Below are positions 11,206-24,375 of a DNA stretch of 64,000 nucleotides, one piece after another (position 1 is the first letter of the stretch; every line of letters starts with the position of its first letter). Location: positions 7,649,607 to 7,713,606 of the forward strand of contig OZ022349.1 in the NCBI GenBank assembly GCA_963989245.1, written 5' to 3'. Both the position numbers and the translations under genes were made by a program. Under the pieces are notes generated by a model, which was given only the letters and a program-made list of their open reading frames with translations, had not been told where the DNA came from and searched no databases. The stretch is from Nansenia antarctica. Its lineage: Eukaryota; Chordata; Actinopteri; Argentiniformes; Microstomatidae.

Positions 11206-11630
11206 TCCTAACTCAAACAAAGTTATAGTGGCTGTTTATGCCCATATTTTAACAACTCACCCTCCCCTCTGACCGACCCCCTTCCATCCCACTTCTCTCA
11301 ATACACACAACCCCCCCCCCACCCTCCCCGCCCTCCCTCACCAGACAAAAGCTTTGCCGTCCCACTGACTGGCAGATGGGGCGACCAGCTGACATCTCGG
11401 GCCGGGCTTTTTCATGTTTCCCTGGGTGTCCTGGACGTGTGGGCGCCCTGTCTGTGGGCGCGGGGTGGCCCGAGGAGGATGATCCTTTGAGGGGTCTGAG
11501 GGGGAGAAGGAGGACGCGGGGACGTCTAACTCCTCTGGGAGACCAGTGGAGAGGAGAGTACACAGAGGGGACAGACGGAGACGGCTAATAATGTGCTTCT
11601 GTGTATCTATGTGTATCTGTGTACACATAG
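11206..11630. other. Intron 5 sequence, GC-rich
   Basis: 11300-11340 is C-rich. 11370-11590 is moderately GC-rich with short frames on both strands but no recognisable protein. Confidence 0.5.
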
Positions 11631-11631
11631 A

Positions 11632-11634
<3 letters not shown>

Positions 11635-11722
<88 letters not shown>

Positions 11723-11842
11723 AGTGTGTGAGAGTGTGTGAGAGTGTGTGTGTGTGTGTGTATGTATGTGTGCGTGTGCGTGTGCGTGTGCGTGCGCTTG
11801 CGTGTGTGTGTGTGCGCGCGCGTGTGTGTGAGTGTCTGTGTG
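11635..11842. repeat. Long GT microsatellite with GAGTGT and GCGT variants
   Basis: About 200 bp of GT with interspersed GTGAGA and GCGTGT units. The variant-rich right part looks older than the pure left part. Confidence 0.9.
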
Positions 11843-12553
11843 CCATAGAGGGTTCAGATGGAGAGAATAACAGTGTTTATCCCTGTCCCCCTCTCCCACT
11901 CAGCCAGACTGGGGCCTTCACATCATAATCTCCTGGTCTACGACTCAGACAGTAAACACACACCAGCTTCACTAGTGACAATCACCACCCAGAACAACTA
12001 CATTACTTCTAATCCCAGTCTGATATAAAACCCACTCTGTCATTTGCAACCCTAAAGTACAGCACGAGATCATCAAACAACTGTTGATACTGATACAGAT
12101 TGAAGGATGACCATGAATGTGAATGTGATTGTACCAATCTTATGACACCTGACGACGTCTCTCTCCGTCTTATCTCTTACCCCCCGTGACCCAATGTGCA
12201 GAGTGTTCTTCCTTGTTAACAGTTCTCAACTGGCATCAATCTACAGCGTTGTCATCGATGTGCCATTCTCATCACAATTAGTATTTCTGATCTGCATCCC
12301 GAGTGACAAGGTGGCATAATTCCCCCTCTCCACCTCTCCTTTATTTCATTTCATTTCTCTTTCTCCCCTTCTTTTTAAAAAAAATAATATATTTCAGTCC
12401 CTCAGATGTAGCAGCTCTTTAAAGCGCCCATGGGGGCCCTGAATCCTCTCTTTTGTCTCCCATTTCCTTCTGAAACACTTTTCCTTGAACACAATCCTGC
12501 TTATCCTAGTTCTTTTCCAAGCCCTCTCCTCTCTGGGTTTTCTTACTCGATCT

Positions 12554-12660
<107 letters not shown>

Positions 12661-12739
12661 ACACAGAGGTCAATGCTGCATAGAGGGAGGTGAGGGTGTG
12701 TGTGGGGGGGGTGGGGGGCTATATTTATAGTCATTGGGA

Positions 12740-13690
12740 CCTCAAAATATAAGAAATAAGCCGCTTTGAGATTTGATATAAGATGTCTAGCCGTTTGAAA
12801 GTGTTTATCTGATGCTCAGAGATAAGGATACATACAATAATGCATTATTATATTGATATAACACTTTAATTAACACGTATACAATGTTAGGTGTGATATG
12901 AGCTCGAAGCGAGTCAGGTTGACGATGATTGCGGTTTAACTTCAAGAGGAAGACAATTCTGGTTTATAGACTTTGATGTATATATTAGCATCTTCTGAAA
13001 CTCCTGATGATAAGTTTTGGAGTGATGAATTATGCGATTATGATGCATGATTTCTATCAGTTTGATGATGAATCAAGATGAATTATAAAATGATATCCAA
13101 TGGACCAATCCAAGGGTATATATCAGAACTTGTCCTATACATTGTTGTATTTTTACTCATTTCTAAAACATAATTTTTGCATAATTCAAGATTATTTCCC
13201 ATAATATGGTAGTTAAGGTTATACAACTGAGACCTTCAATGGGATTTCCCCTCCATCTTTTGACAACGTTGCCCCATGTTCTTAAAAGGGGGAAACCTTT
13301 CTTTTGCCATTGTTGCCCAATGGGAGATAAAGTGGAAAACCTCCCTCTATGAGCTATGTTAGCCTAATTATGACTTTAAGACTCTAGTTGTGTTGACATA
13401 AACCCTGCGCTTTGTTGAAGCTAATCATTCTACTAAAGGTCTAATTACTGTAGATCCATTCCATTCTCTTTAATACCAGTGAGCCTTGTTAGCATCCTCT
13501 GTGTGAACAAAATGGGGGTCCTTAAAGGATGCTAACCGTAGCAGTAGATCTCCAACTGAAGCAGGAATTCTTTGTAGACTATTTATGGAAACTGGTTACT
13601 GTTATTTCTCCCAAACATCTCTGTAGCTGCATTCTGATATGGCCACCATCAATGAGGCCCACTTAGCTTGAGCTAACACCGCAAGTTGAA
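12740..13690. other. AT-rich intron 5, no feature recognised
   Basis: Ordinary AT-rich sequence with short frames only. A CA microsatellite follows at about 13713-13783. Confidence 0.5.
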
Positions 13691-13712
13691 ATCTTGCGGC
13701 AAACACCTGCGG

Positions 13713-13783
13713 CCACACACACACACACACACACACCCGCACAACCCGCACAACCCCACACACAAACACACACAAACACACAC
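13713..13783. repeat. Impure CA microsatellite
   Basis: CA runs are interrupted by CCCG and AACCC steps. Confidence 0.8.
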
Positions 13784-14084
13784 TCAAGTCTGTTGGTTCA
13801 GCCTCTTGCGCCTAGGGTCCGTATGCTGGCTGGCCATTGTGCGATTCGGGGCCTTTGTCTGGGCAGCCTGAAACCAGCAATTGCACCTTAGCTACCACAG
13901 TTCAAGCGTAAACACGGTTTTGTGTGCCACAATATACACTGTTGCCAGTGGACCCCTAAATCCATGGAACAGCTGAGTCCTAGGGTGTCAAAGATAATGG
14001 CGATTTATTGCAATGTGAGGCTTTCTCATTGCCCCCCACCCCCCCACCCCAAATCGTTTCCCCCCTCCTCCTCCCTCAAACCGA

Positions 14085-14500
14085 TTAAAATTAAGCCGTA
14101 AACATGTGAGGATGGAATTAGCACATTTAGCGAGTCTCCTCTCTCCCACATCCCATTTTCGCTCCAGAGCGGCTGATCCCCGCAGCCGAACGCGGGTGCA
14201 ATTTTAATGACTCGCGCCGTTTTTGAAGTCCACATGAAAAAAGCGGCGCTCGCCGTTTGTGGCGGTGCTAGATATGGCGAGGCCGCGGCCGGCCGTGTTT
14301 TTGGGGGGGGAGGGGGGGTGGGGGGGAGACACACGGCGCCGACTCGGACTCCGGGCCCTTCGATAGGATCGGTGTCATTTTCCTCTCCACGATAAGACGC
14401 CTCGCTGACAAGGCCCGATTAGGAGAGAAAAAATCATTATTGCAACGCCTTTCATCCGCCGGGGGGTTTACCGATAAACAGCTCACCCGTGGGTAGATTT
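14085..14500. other. Conserved-looking non-coding block, CpG-containing
   Basis: Non-repetitive sequence with CpG-rich and AT-rich homeobox-like words mixed (gattaaaattaagccg, ttttaatgactcgcg, ccgattaggaga), interrupted at about 14306-14325 by a G run. This texture is typical of vertebrate conserved non-coding elements. Conservation cannot be tested here. Confidence 0.35.
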
Positions 14501-16245
14501 ACTGAAAGCAAAATGTTATACGTTAAAGTGTGTGTATATACGTATATATATATATATATAGCTGAAATACAGTTACTGGCTATATTCTTCGTATATTTCG
14601 AACAAATATTTTCTTTCTTGGGGGAGAGAGAAATATATTTTTACCCCCCGAAAATATATCTCATAAAAGGCCGCCTTTTTGCATACTGCAAACTCAAGCT
14701 GTGAAATATTCAGGGCCCCAGCCTCTCAGCACAATGAATCAAACAATTATCAAATAACTTCGTATTCTTTTTGAAACACAATACAGCATTCAGATTTTAT
14801 CAGACTACAAAAAAACTAAGCTATTTAATATGCTATACCTCGAGGAAATCCACTTTAGCAAACTGTCCTTATAAAAGAGAAATGAATAAGAACACACAGA
14901 AATATTAAAACGACACAGTGGCAGAGTGAATAGACTAAAGCACAAGTGGAGAACGTACCTATACATTACTATACACACCACATCTACCAGGGATATCTAA
15001 ACAAACCTCACAATGTGTGTGTATATAATGTAATGTAACAGATTTATGTACACATTACATCTATGCTCATTATATGATTAATTGCTGGGGAGCAAACAAT
15101 TTGGTATCAACAAAATCCCCCGTCATCTATTATGTGAAGCACTTTTTTCATATGCAGGTCAAAGAGAGAGATACTTAAATACCAAAGATTGAATAAAACA
15201 AAATGAACTATTCCCAACAATTCTAATTTCTCAGCGTCAACAGTCATGGACAGAGAGCGTATGATAGAGCACATTATATGATTACAAGATTAACTAAAAT
15301 TAATTCAAGAAATGTTAGATTTTTCTGTTAATTTAGCTAGTAATTCCAAACAAGCTGAAAAGGAGGTAACAAATGTACAGTAAGAAGTAGATATATGCTA
15401 TAGCATACTGTATTTATATTGCTATTATTTAAGACCAATATTGTTATCAATAATATCTAACCATGTGAATTGACGGCCAAATCTTATTTGACTGTTCTTT
15501 TTTATCCCCCAATTTGTTTGTCATATAACAGCAACATGTTTTAAAAATGTGTTTTATTTCCTTAAAAAAATATGAGGTATACTCAAAACAAAACAAAATA
15601 GTTCTAGGCTGTTTCTTAATCTAGTGTATTAGTCATTCGCTAAGTGTCGTGTCATAAGGATTTGAAACGCAAACGTATCATTTTGGTGGCTCGACACCAA
15701 AAGAATGATCAACTCTGATCTTCAGAAAGAAGCAGGGAGAAATAAAGAGAGTGGGTGAGAGAGAAACAGAGAAAGAAAGACTAAAGATGGAGAGGGAGAG
15801 ATAGAGTGTGAGCCGGGGACAAGCGTGTTCTATGTGGCTGGGGCACTCCAGCACCCATGGACTCACAGCAAGGCTCAAAGCCATGCTCCGCTTCAAACGG
15901 GAGCCGCCGAGGAGGATTTTTAAAAAATGTTTACTAAACTTATTTATTTATTTCTCCATTCCCTCCATCATTTATCTATTTATTTCCCTGGGTCCCGGCG
16001 CCCCGTGTTTCTGCCGCTGGAATCGTGTTGGATGACGACGACGACGACAACGCCGTCTCCCTCCCTTCTCTTTTAGTATCGCTGCAGTTCAAAATCAAAC
16101 CGCTCTAAAACAAATTGATGTACTCTTTAATATAGTCATCACATCATCACAGGGTCCTCGCGCGTCTGCCTTGGTGACAACTGCAGGGCTGCTTAGCTTA
16201 GCCCGGCAATGTCTGCCGCTTTGTTGGTCGCTTCAATGATTTATC
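14501..16245. other. AT-rich intron 5, no gene recognised
   Basis: A (TA)n run lies at about 14537-14560. 15720-15810 is GA-rich. 16029-16047 carries a short GAC triplet repeat. No exon of vti1a and no transposon was recognised. Confidence 0.5.
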
Positions 16246-16250
16246 ACAAA

Positions 16251-16345
16251 AAAGAGAGAGAGAGAGCGAGAGAGAGGGGTGGGTGGGTGGGGGGGGGAGA
16301 AAGAGAGAGAGAGAGAGAAAGGGAGAGAAAGAGAAAGAAAGGCTT
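16251..16345. repeat. Interrupted GA microsatellite
   Basis: GA runs flank a G-rich gggtgggtgggtgggg core at about 16276-16297. Confidence 0.85.
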
Positions 16346-16379
16346 GGGTTCTGGATTGAGTCATTGGTATCTTTGATTG

Positions 16380-16640
16380 ACAAGGTCTAATCAGCTTATC
16401 TTGGTGCTAATAAAGTTGATGGCCTGCGGTGCTGCTCTCTACCTGGCACGGCGTGAACTTTGGGCCGGCGAGGGGGCCCCTGGGGGCCGGGCCCCGACCC
16501 TCTCTGCTTATCTAAACGGGGCTGAAATCAATCCTTAATGAGCTGTTTTCATTTTCCCTCATCGATCCGGGGGCAGCGACGCCGGGCCAACGGGCTGAGA
16601 AGCGACCTCTGCCTCATCGCCGGCCCGCGAAAAATGCAGA
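16380..16640. other. Conserved-looking non-coding block
   Basis: Unique sequence with a PBX/homeodomain-like word (tgaaatcaatccttaatgag), two GATA-type cttatct words and CpG-rich stretches. It looks like a developmental enhancer core, but no comparison is available. Confidence 0.3.
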
Positions 16641-19600
16641 GTTTCTCTTTTCTTTTTTTTTGCCACGTTGTTGTTTGTCTCTGTTGCTTTTCGCTTTGTT
16701 CAGATTGCTGAGCTTCAGAAATGGAAGAAGGGGGTTGGGATTATGGTGGGGCCCAGAGTAAATGTTTGTGTGGTTTTTTAACACTACGCGCTCTTTAGCT
16801 TATGAAAAATCATAAAGCGGGGACGATAAATATATAAAGGTATTCATACCAGAAACAGGCAGATAATGTCCACTGATTCAACAATGATTTGCTTCAGTCG
16901 TATGATAACAAACAACTTGTAGTAGCACTTCAAAATACTCTACGTACTGTAAGGTCACAGTAATATGTTTTATTGATACAGAATCATCTTTTTACCTCAC
17001 TGTCATTATATCAGATAACTTATCTGTCCAAAAGAGTAAGAGACAGTTGTAATAGTGCCATAACATGTGATCAGTCATGCAAAGTAACATGATTATAGTA
17101 AACTCAACATGCATATATAGTAGATAAAGGGTTGATGACCCATGATGACCATCCAGCATTTGGTGATTGCTTTTTGTGGTTTTGCTTTTTGTGGCTTTGT
17201 GTATATGTATCATTCTCAACGTTATCATTTTGTCTGGACTACTGTAGCTACGGGAGAGACAACACATATATCGAGTTAGAATCTTTGATAAAAAAACAAA
17301 CATTCAAATGATTGTAGTATTCAGCAGATAAAACGTTGAGAGAACTGAGCTGCACTCCCAACAAAGCAAATATATTGTGTTAATTGTGCCTCAGTACACA
17401 AAACTAATTCAACCCTCTACCTCTCCAATTGATACTAATCAAGGCGGGAAAAACGTAATAAGTAGATCTTAAATGTCTTATCCAACATGGTAGCTATCTC
17501 TAAACACACCCTCCTTACATCTTCGCAATGTGCATACAAGAATCTGACATGGCTTTGATTTGGAGTCAGACTGGCCTCCACATTTTGGGCTCGCAGACAC
17601 CCCTGGTTCAAATGCCTTTAAATTGGCTAACTGCATGTCTCTGTACTTAGTGCTCTCTTTAACAGGCTAGCCTTGGCATCTGTATGTTCGTACGTGCAGC
17701 TTTTAAGTCTGTGCCCTCCACTAATGAAGTTATATACTTTATTTATGAGACAAACAGAGCTCCAGTTCTTAAGGGTGTGCGTGTGGTAAATAGCTCGGCA
17801 TGTCCACAGAGCACCCTCAATAACCCTCAAAGGGCATTCAGCACTCTTGGCAAGCCTATGTTTTGCTAAATACACTGGAGAGGAAAAAATAGAAAAAAAG
17901 CTAAAATTCTACACAATTATATTCTGTGACGGGCTCACCATCTCAAAGAACTGAGAGGACTTCTTGAAATTTGACTTAACAGTAGCCTGGATTTTTGTTT
18001 TTTGATTTGTGGTCATTAAGAGAAATCTTGTCGGTGCCAAAGCAAAGGGGACAAACTGCAGTTCGAGGGCCATCTCTTTTCTGCCTTTGTTCAGCTTCTA
18101 TCACATAGAAAAAATAACTGTCCGTAACTTCTTCTTCCGCCCATTTGTTCAATTACACTACTTAGGGGAGTATAATCATTCTGTGTAACTTTGAATTATT
18201 GTGAAGAAGCGACACTAACTGTTTGTCTCAGAGAGTGCTTTTAATAGTCGCTTGAAAAGACTGGAGATTTCTTGTGTGTATATATATATATATAAAACAT
18301 TTGTTTTATTTTTTTATTTGTTTTATCCAAAAGATTGGACAAACATTTACTGTACCAATTATTCTTGTGTAACCTATTTGGTCAATACACCCCTGCATTC
18401 TTCATTTCAAAGCTTATCCAATAACAACTGCAGATGCCATCTTAAAAAAGGGAGAAAAAAAACCCAAGTATATACTTTTATCAACATATCTTTTAGTGTG
18501 AAAGAGAGAGAACTGAAAAAGGGCCATATGTGGGACTAGACAAGAGAAAAATGTAGACACTTGAAAGAAAATAAATTCCGGTCTGTGGTGAATTGTGCCG
18601 ATTAATAACCAAAAACTTCCTACAAACAATCCATCTCCATAAAAAAAATCCACCTACATAAAGAGTTTCCTCATTGTCTCTGTTAATGTGCTTTGGTGAG
18701 GTGGAATTATCCACCAGTAGGTTCAATACGCAGGGGAGGGAATGCGCAGCAAGAGAGGCTGATCACAACATGATTTGACAAAAGGACATTTCAGGGTCTA
18801 TGTGCACCTCAAATTAACATGCGTCCGATATCCAGATACTGTCTGCATTCTGATCCAATCAAAAGGCAGGTGTTAATTGGGGGAAAACACACATTTTGAT
18901 GGTATGGAGATGTGATCTTTAAAACCACCTCCAGAGATGAACAAGCTCACATTGTGGCTGCATCGCGAGAGAAGAGCACAGTGAACGTAATGCTGACACT
19001 GACAACATTAACCACATTCTGTTCAACTGTATTTCGATGGGACACGTGATCACAACCACATGAACAACAACAACAACAACAACAAAACCTGATCACAATG
19101 CAGACACAGGAGTACAGATATAGGACGCTAACCATAATGCTAGGTGTAGATGTGGCCAGATCTGATCATACGTGATGATCTGATCACAAGACGCGCCTAA
19201 ACGCAAGGTGTAAACACAGTAGCAGTAGCTGCTTCCACTCAAAAACCCCTCGGATGGACATGGCTACCGAATGTTTGCGCTCTCAGCAGCATGTATGTGT
19301 GTGTATTTCTTTGGGGGTCTTAGCACATTGGTGCTACGGGCTTACATGTCGTCTGGACTAAGCGCCCATGCCGCCCAATATGCCTCTGCTTCTCAGTGCA
19401 GTTGTGTTGTCTGTGCGCCGGTCGTCCCTGAGAGATCGGCCGTTTCAGGTTGTGCATCTGAGCAGACGACCAGCACCGACAGGAGGGTAAGGAAGGGGTC
19501 GCGGATTAAACACGCGGGGGCAAAGGAACACACCCCAGCAAACCCCAAACACTGTTGATGTGGACTAGAGCAGTGTGAGTGTGTGTGTGTGTGGGACCGA

Positions 19601-20799
19601 GGCTGAGGATAAACAGCCATTGTTCGCAGTTAGCCGCACACACAGGGCAGATGAGACGGCCACTGGCGACGAGAGGTCAAAGGGCACGCAGCTAGAACCT
19701 TCCTGGGGAAAGCACCCGGGCCCAGGAGGTACTGAAGGGCGGTTAGACCACGGCCCATTTCTTTAACACGGACCAACGCGTGTGACAAAAACATCAAAAC
19801 AAAGCACTCGATTGAAAGATACGACTGAATGGAATCAAAATATGGGGCTGCTGCAGAGTTTGACACAGTGAAAAGACGAATAAATCCATGGCTCCGGATC
19901 ATCAGAGACATATGAAACAACATTTTTAAGCAGAGAATGCAGATTGTATTTATGAATTTGTGAGTTCTACTTACTGAACATCAAACGGCAGTGGTCTGTG
20001 CAACCCTTCCTCGACTTGAATTATTAAATCTGTCGATGTCGCACACACACGCCACCTCGCCATTATAGTGTAAATTAACAAACTTTTTCAAAACTACAGC
20101 GGAAGCCACAGAAAGCCAGTTGATACTTCAAGAATGAGCTTTGATACCTCTCTAAGGAATACACTGTGCCTCAATAATGTGGTGACTGTCAGGAGAGGGG
20201 AAGAAAAAAAAATATGCTAACTGGTTTCTTCTATTTAAAATTCAAAATGAGCTCATTTTCCTATATTTAAAGATAAAAAACAAACCTTGATACAAAAAAA
20301 GAAATTTAAAACATGATTTGGAAGGATTTTTTTTTTAAGGGCGATTTATTTAGGAAGTGATGTTATTGTTCCCTGCTCTGTTCTACGAATTAAGGACTTG
20401 TGGAGGAACGCTGACGTTGTTTATTTCTGTAGACCCCCTGTCTTTCTGAGCTATAAAAAAACACATACACACACACACACGCACGCACACGCACACATGC
20501 ATGCTCGCACCCAGATCCATGGAGTAGAAACGTGTGTGTTTTTCTGGGAGCCGAACAGGGAGCAGCGAGGCCCGCTCTGTCGCCCGTACACCTCTATCTC
20601 TCTCTATCTCCATCGCTCGTCTTTGATGTGCTCCTGAAAATGTCACCAGTCGTCAAGGCGCTTTTTTTAAAATATTCTTCTCTCTCTACCTTCGCATACG
20701 AGCGAGACAATTTGCTGTCGCTCACTCACCCCCCAATCCCCGCCCCCCAATCCCCCCCCCCCCTCTCTCTCCCCTATCCCATCCAAACAGAATGCATAC
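16641..20799. other. Intron 5 (5' part), no gene recognised
   Basis: Mostly AT-rich. Small repeats include (TA)n at about 18278-18294, (AAC)n at about 19063-19085, GT at about 19576-19592 and CA at about 20462-20497. No further vti1a exon and no transposase was recognised. Confidence 0.5.
20729..20780 (-). promoter_or_regulatory. G-run cluster just downstream of the exon 5 donor
   Basis: On the vti1a sense strand, 19-71 nt after the exon 5 donor, G runs of about 3, 4, 12, 6, 4 and 6 follow one another. The core is G12-ATT-G6-C-G4-ATT-G6, which meets the G-quadruplex pattern with 1-3 nt loops. G runs near 5' splice sites are known binding sites for hnRNP H/F. A function here is inferred. Confidence 0.55.
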
Positions 20800-20884
20800 C
20801 GGTTTCCACTGCTATCTGGTAGCCAGCTTCCAGCCTCCGAGATGACCTTTCCAGCTTCTCTGTGTTGTCCAACAGATGTGCTCT
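20800..20884 (-). CDS. vti1a: vti1a exon 5 (start of Qb-SNARE motif)
   Basis: 85 nt, beginning in phase 0 after tttcag and ending one base into a codon before GTATGC. It encodes 28 residues, starting RAHLLDNTEKLERSSRRLEA and continuing GYQIAVET. This is the junction into the Qb-SNARE coiled coil of Vti1a and is nearly identical to the mammalian sequence (K for R after NTE). The split codon expects an AG start in exon 6 to give Glu, as in the family. The zero-layer region and the C-terminal anchor lie in later exons outside the window. The upstream 3' splice site has a good pyrimidine stretch, and the donor is followed by a G-run cluster. Confidence 0.96.
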
Positions 20885-22205
20885 CTGAAACAAATGGGGG
20901 GAAAATGAGAGGGAAATAACAAAAAAGTAATGATTAAGAAGGGCTGGGAACCATTTCAGATAAACATTTAAACATTGTCACTGAAACAGACGGCTATTTC
21001 TGTGGCAACATCACCACCATTGCATCATAAACAACAACAAAGTATTATGGGCCATTCCCAGTATCAGGAACATGCATGTTGGGCTACAAAATGTAATGTT
21101 GTTACTACACCAAGGACTCAAAAGCACCATGAGGTTTCTCCCTATTTGTTAATTGCACATGTTTCCATTCCTCATCTTGTTCAGAGCCACAGCAACTCAT
21201 TACTTCACATTCAGTGTGGAGGGCAAAGTTGAGTGAGGGAGGAAGAGCTAATTGAGATATAATACATTGTAATTTTCAGCTTTCATGTGAAAAAAACAAC
21301 CTGTCAAGGTGATGGCTCCTGAAATTAAGAGGAAAACCCTCATTAAAGTTGAAATCAAACACATTTACTTTCCTAATGTCCATATATTGCGTTGCAGAAA
21401 GTTCTACTGGTGGCATATGGATGACTTGACAGACACAGTGGAGGATTTTGCAATAGAACACAGGGTCATACCATGCCATGGAATCAAGGAATTTGAATAT
21501 ATTTTTTATCTTTGGATATATATAGTATGTAAAAATAGTATTGAAATGGACTGCATCTACAGAATAATGAACATGCATGGATATTGAAACAAAAAATAGG
21601 CCTACATATCCATATATTATTAAAAACAGTAAGGGTTGCTGACCTGCTTAGTTAAAGGTGACCATAGAGATATAAACCTTGAAGCTTTGCTCATTTGACA
21701 GATGATAATATGGCTATCGGCGAAAGAAGTATGAAGAAGTATGCAAACTACCTGCTCTTACAGTAGTATTACAGTAGTATTATAACTGGTTTATACTGGT
21801 TTATACTCGGCCGGATTACCATTTTAACGACAATTGGAATGTGACAGTTGTAGTTTGTTGCAACAACATTTAGTTCATACTCGCTTCTTAGTGTGGTGGT
21901 TGTTGCCTTAATAGATGAGATATTCAATATGTCACAATAATAACATTCAACAACTGTTTGGAAATATGGCATTTGTTATTGATTTTCTAATGATCAAAAT
22001 GGCTATTTGTGAAAATGGCTATTTATAAGCAATAGCCTACATGCTTATGTAGAGAATATGATTTAGAGTCAAGCTCTTCTGATGAAATAGCCCTGTCTGA
22101 AACACAGTAATAGTCAATTGTCGATTGTCACCCTCAAATCTTGGCCTAAAGGTAGATGCTTGGGTCTTTCATGTGGGAGACCCAGGTTGACGGGCAACTT
22201 TCAGG
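20885..22205. other. Intron between microexon and exon 5, left part
   Basis: AT-rich, no gene recognised. 21765-21810 carries short tandem duplications (acagtagtatt twice, actggttt twice). The segment just before the Tc1 remnant (about 22140-22190) has a weak tRNA-like look (gggagacccaggttga) but cannot be folded convincingly by eye. Confidence 0.5.
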
Positions 22206-22206
22206 T

Positions 22207-22740
22207 TGACACTCACCGAACACTTTCTTAGGAACACCTGTACACCTTCTAATTCATCCAGGTGGTGTAATGGTGCGGGGAATGTTTTCTACACTTTGGG
22301 CCCGTTAATACCAATCAATCATCACTTGAATGCCACAGCCTATTTGAGTATTGTTGTTGAACATGTCATTCCTTCATGGCCACAATGTACCCATTTTCTA
22401 ATGGCTACTTCCAGCATGATAATGCACCATGTTACAAAGCGAAAGTCGTGTCAAACTGGGTTCATGAACATGACAATGAGTTCAGTGTTCTTCACTGGTC
22501 TTCCCAGTCACCGGATCTGAATCCAACAGAACACCTTTGGTGATGTGGTAGAACGGGAGATTCACAGCTTGAAAGTGCACCTGTAAAATCTGCAGGAATT
22601 GCGTGATGCAATCATGTCAACATGGACCAGAATCTCAATGGAATGTATCCAACATCTTGTGGAATCAATGGCACAAATAATTGAGGCTGTTTTAACAGCA
22701 AAGGGAGGCCCTACCCAGTATAGTGTTCCTAATAAAGTGT
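22207..22740 (+). pseudogene. Tc1-like transposase remnant (C-terminal DDE part), plus orientation
   Basis: The ends read cactcaccgaacactttctt on the left and gtgttcctaataaagtgtta on the right, the inverted-repeat pair of a common fish Tc1-like family. Between them the plus strand, read across frameshifts and a stop, shows transposase C-terminal words: a HDNAPCYKAKVV-type stretch (DNAP motif) at about 22417-22450, WSSQSPDLNPTEHLWDVVER at about 22497-22556, and an LRDAI...GGPTQYS ending. The N-terminal HTH domain and the first catalytic Asp region are missing, so it is an internally deleted, inactive copy. Confidence 0.8.
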
Positions 22741-24105
22741 TAAATGAGTGCATATTGCTTTAAGAGATTCCTTGAACTGAACCATACTGTAAACCGCACA
22801 TGGCTACATTATTTTAGCCGGCCAGGACTTGGGTCACAACTTCCAGTTCTCCTCCCAAATCATACCATGGTTATGCAGATTAATATTGAACAAATGTGTG
22901 TAAAGGTTTGCAGGTACTATTCACAAGTATTGTAAACAAGAGCTGGGGAGAGTTTTGTTCAGCCACCTCCAAATGTACATTTGTACAAAGAGTGTGAGAG
23001 GTTGAGATAGGAGTTCTTGTAGTGGAAACTCTTCTAGGACAACTCTCATAACACAGCATGGACTAATGCCGTGAATGTTGACTTACTCATAGCTATTAAA
23101 AAATGACAAGGATGCCCATTGAAAACGTAGCAATTTAAAAGATATTCAACTGTGCTTTTGTGTTTAATAAAGAAGCGAGTGAAAATGTTGATAATCTAAG
23201 GCATAGGTGTTCTCTGTTTATCTAGATGCTAGGTAACTAAGTTAGCTTAGAAAATTGGCCTGAAAAGATCAGCAATTGCCATTGTCAAGATGTGGGTAGT
23301 TCTTTCTTGTAAAGAAAATAAATGCTTGCTTTACTGTTTATTGCTAGCAACTCTGTCTGTGATCAGATTGACAGTTGACAATTGACAACCTTGAATTGTT
23401 CTTTGACCGATACTATATTACTAATATCATGACCATTGCCACAAAAAAACGATTCAATGCCTGTACGGTGTAGGAATATGTCTGTAGCATCGATTGAGAC
23501 CTGATGACTCATTCTTCCAACGCCATTCACAGATTGTCACGAGGTCAAGTAACATTCAATCAGTGTTAATTAGACTCCACTTGTCTGGATTTTACTTTCC
23601 AAACGTGTTCATAGACATTGTGGGTTTGCACCATCTTTCAGAATAATAATAATAGCCTGAACTCAATTATCTCAATAAATTGCCATGTTAATCTTCAATG
23701 TTTCAGTAGTGAAATCTTTACTGATCGTCAATGTGTGATGTTTTGAAAACTCTTTTAAGACGGGTTATGTTATGCAAGCCCAGACAGAGCCCATCATCCC
23801 TACCCTAGATCCACCACTCAAGCATCCAACAGATGAGTGGCAACTCTCCCTCTGAAATGGTTTTACACCCGTTTTCTACCTCTGAAAGGGGAGGAAGAAC
23901 TGAATCTCTAGTTCTAGTTAAGCTGTCAAAATATGTACCAGCTAATCACTCCAAGGAAATAAAATAGAAAAAATAAGACGACATCGCTCTTTTCAAAGTT
24001 TGACAATCAGAGGGATGGGAAAAGAGAGAGAGGAAAAAAAAACAACCTCCTTCTGAACTATATTCTCCCCCTGTCTTCTCCTCGCGGTTGACAGATGTCA
24101 TTTAA
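22741..24105. other. AT-rich intron, no feature recognised
   Basis: No coding exon, repeat array or transposon was recognised. Confidence 0.5.
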
Positions 24106-24129
24106 AATTGCAGAAATACTTTTTAATAG

Positions 24130-24202
24130 TTAAAGCGGGAGGTGGGGGGGTGGAGGGATGGGGGGGTGTTGTTGAGGGGGAGGGGGAGAGGGTGAGAAGG
24201 AG

Positions 24203-24284
<82 letters not shown>

Positions 24285-24375
24285 GAGCAGAGGGGTGGAT
24301 GGATTGGTGGGTGGGTGTTACAGCTGGTGGTGGTAGTGGTGGTGGTGGGGTGTGGTGGTGTGCACGGGGAAAAGG
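24130..24375. repeat. G-rich tract and GA microsatellite
   Basis: 24138-24195 is G/T-rich. 24208-24278 is (GA)n of about 35 units. 24296-24360 is GGT-rich. The frames here are low-complexity. Confidence 0.85.
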
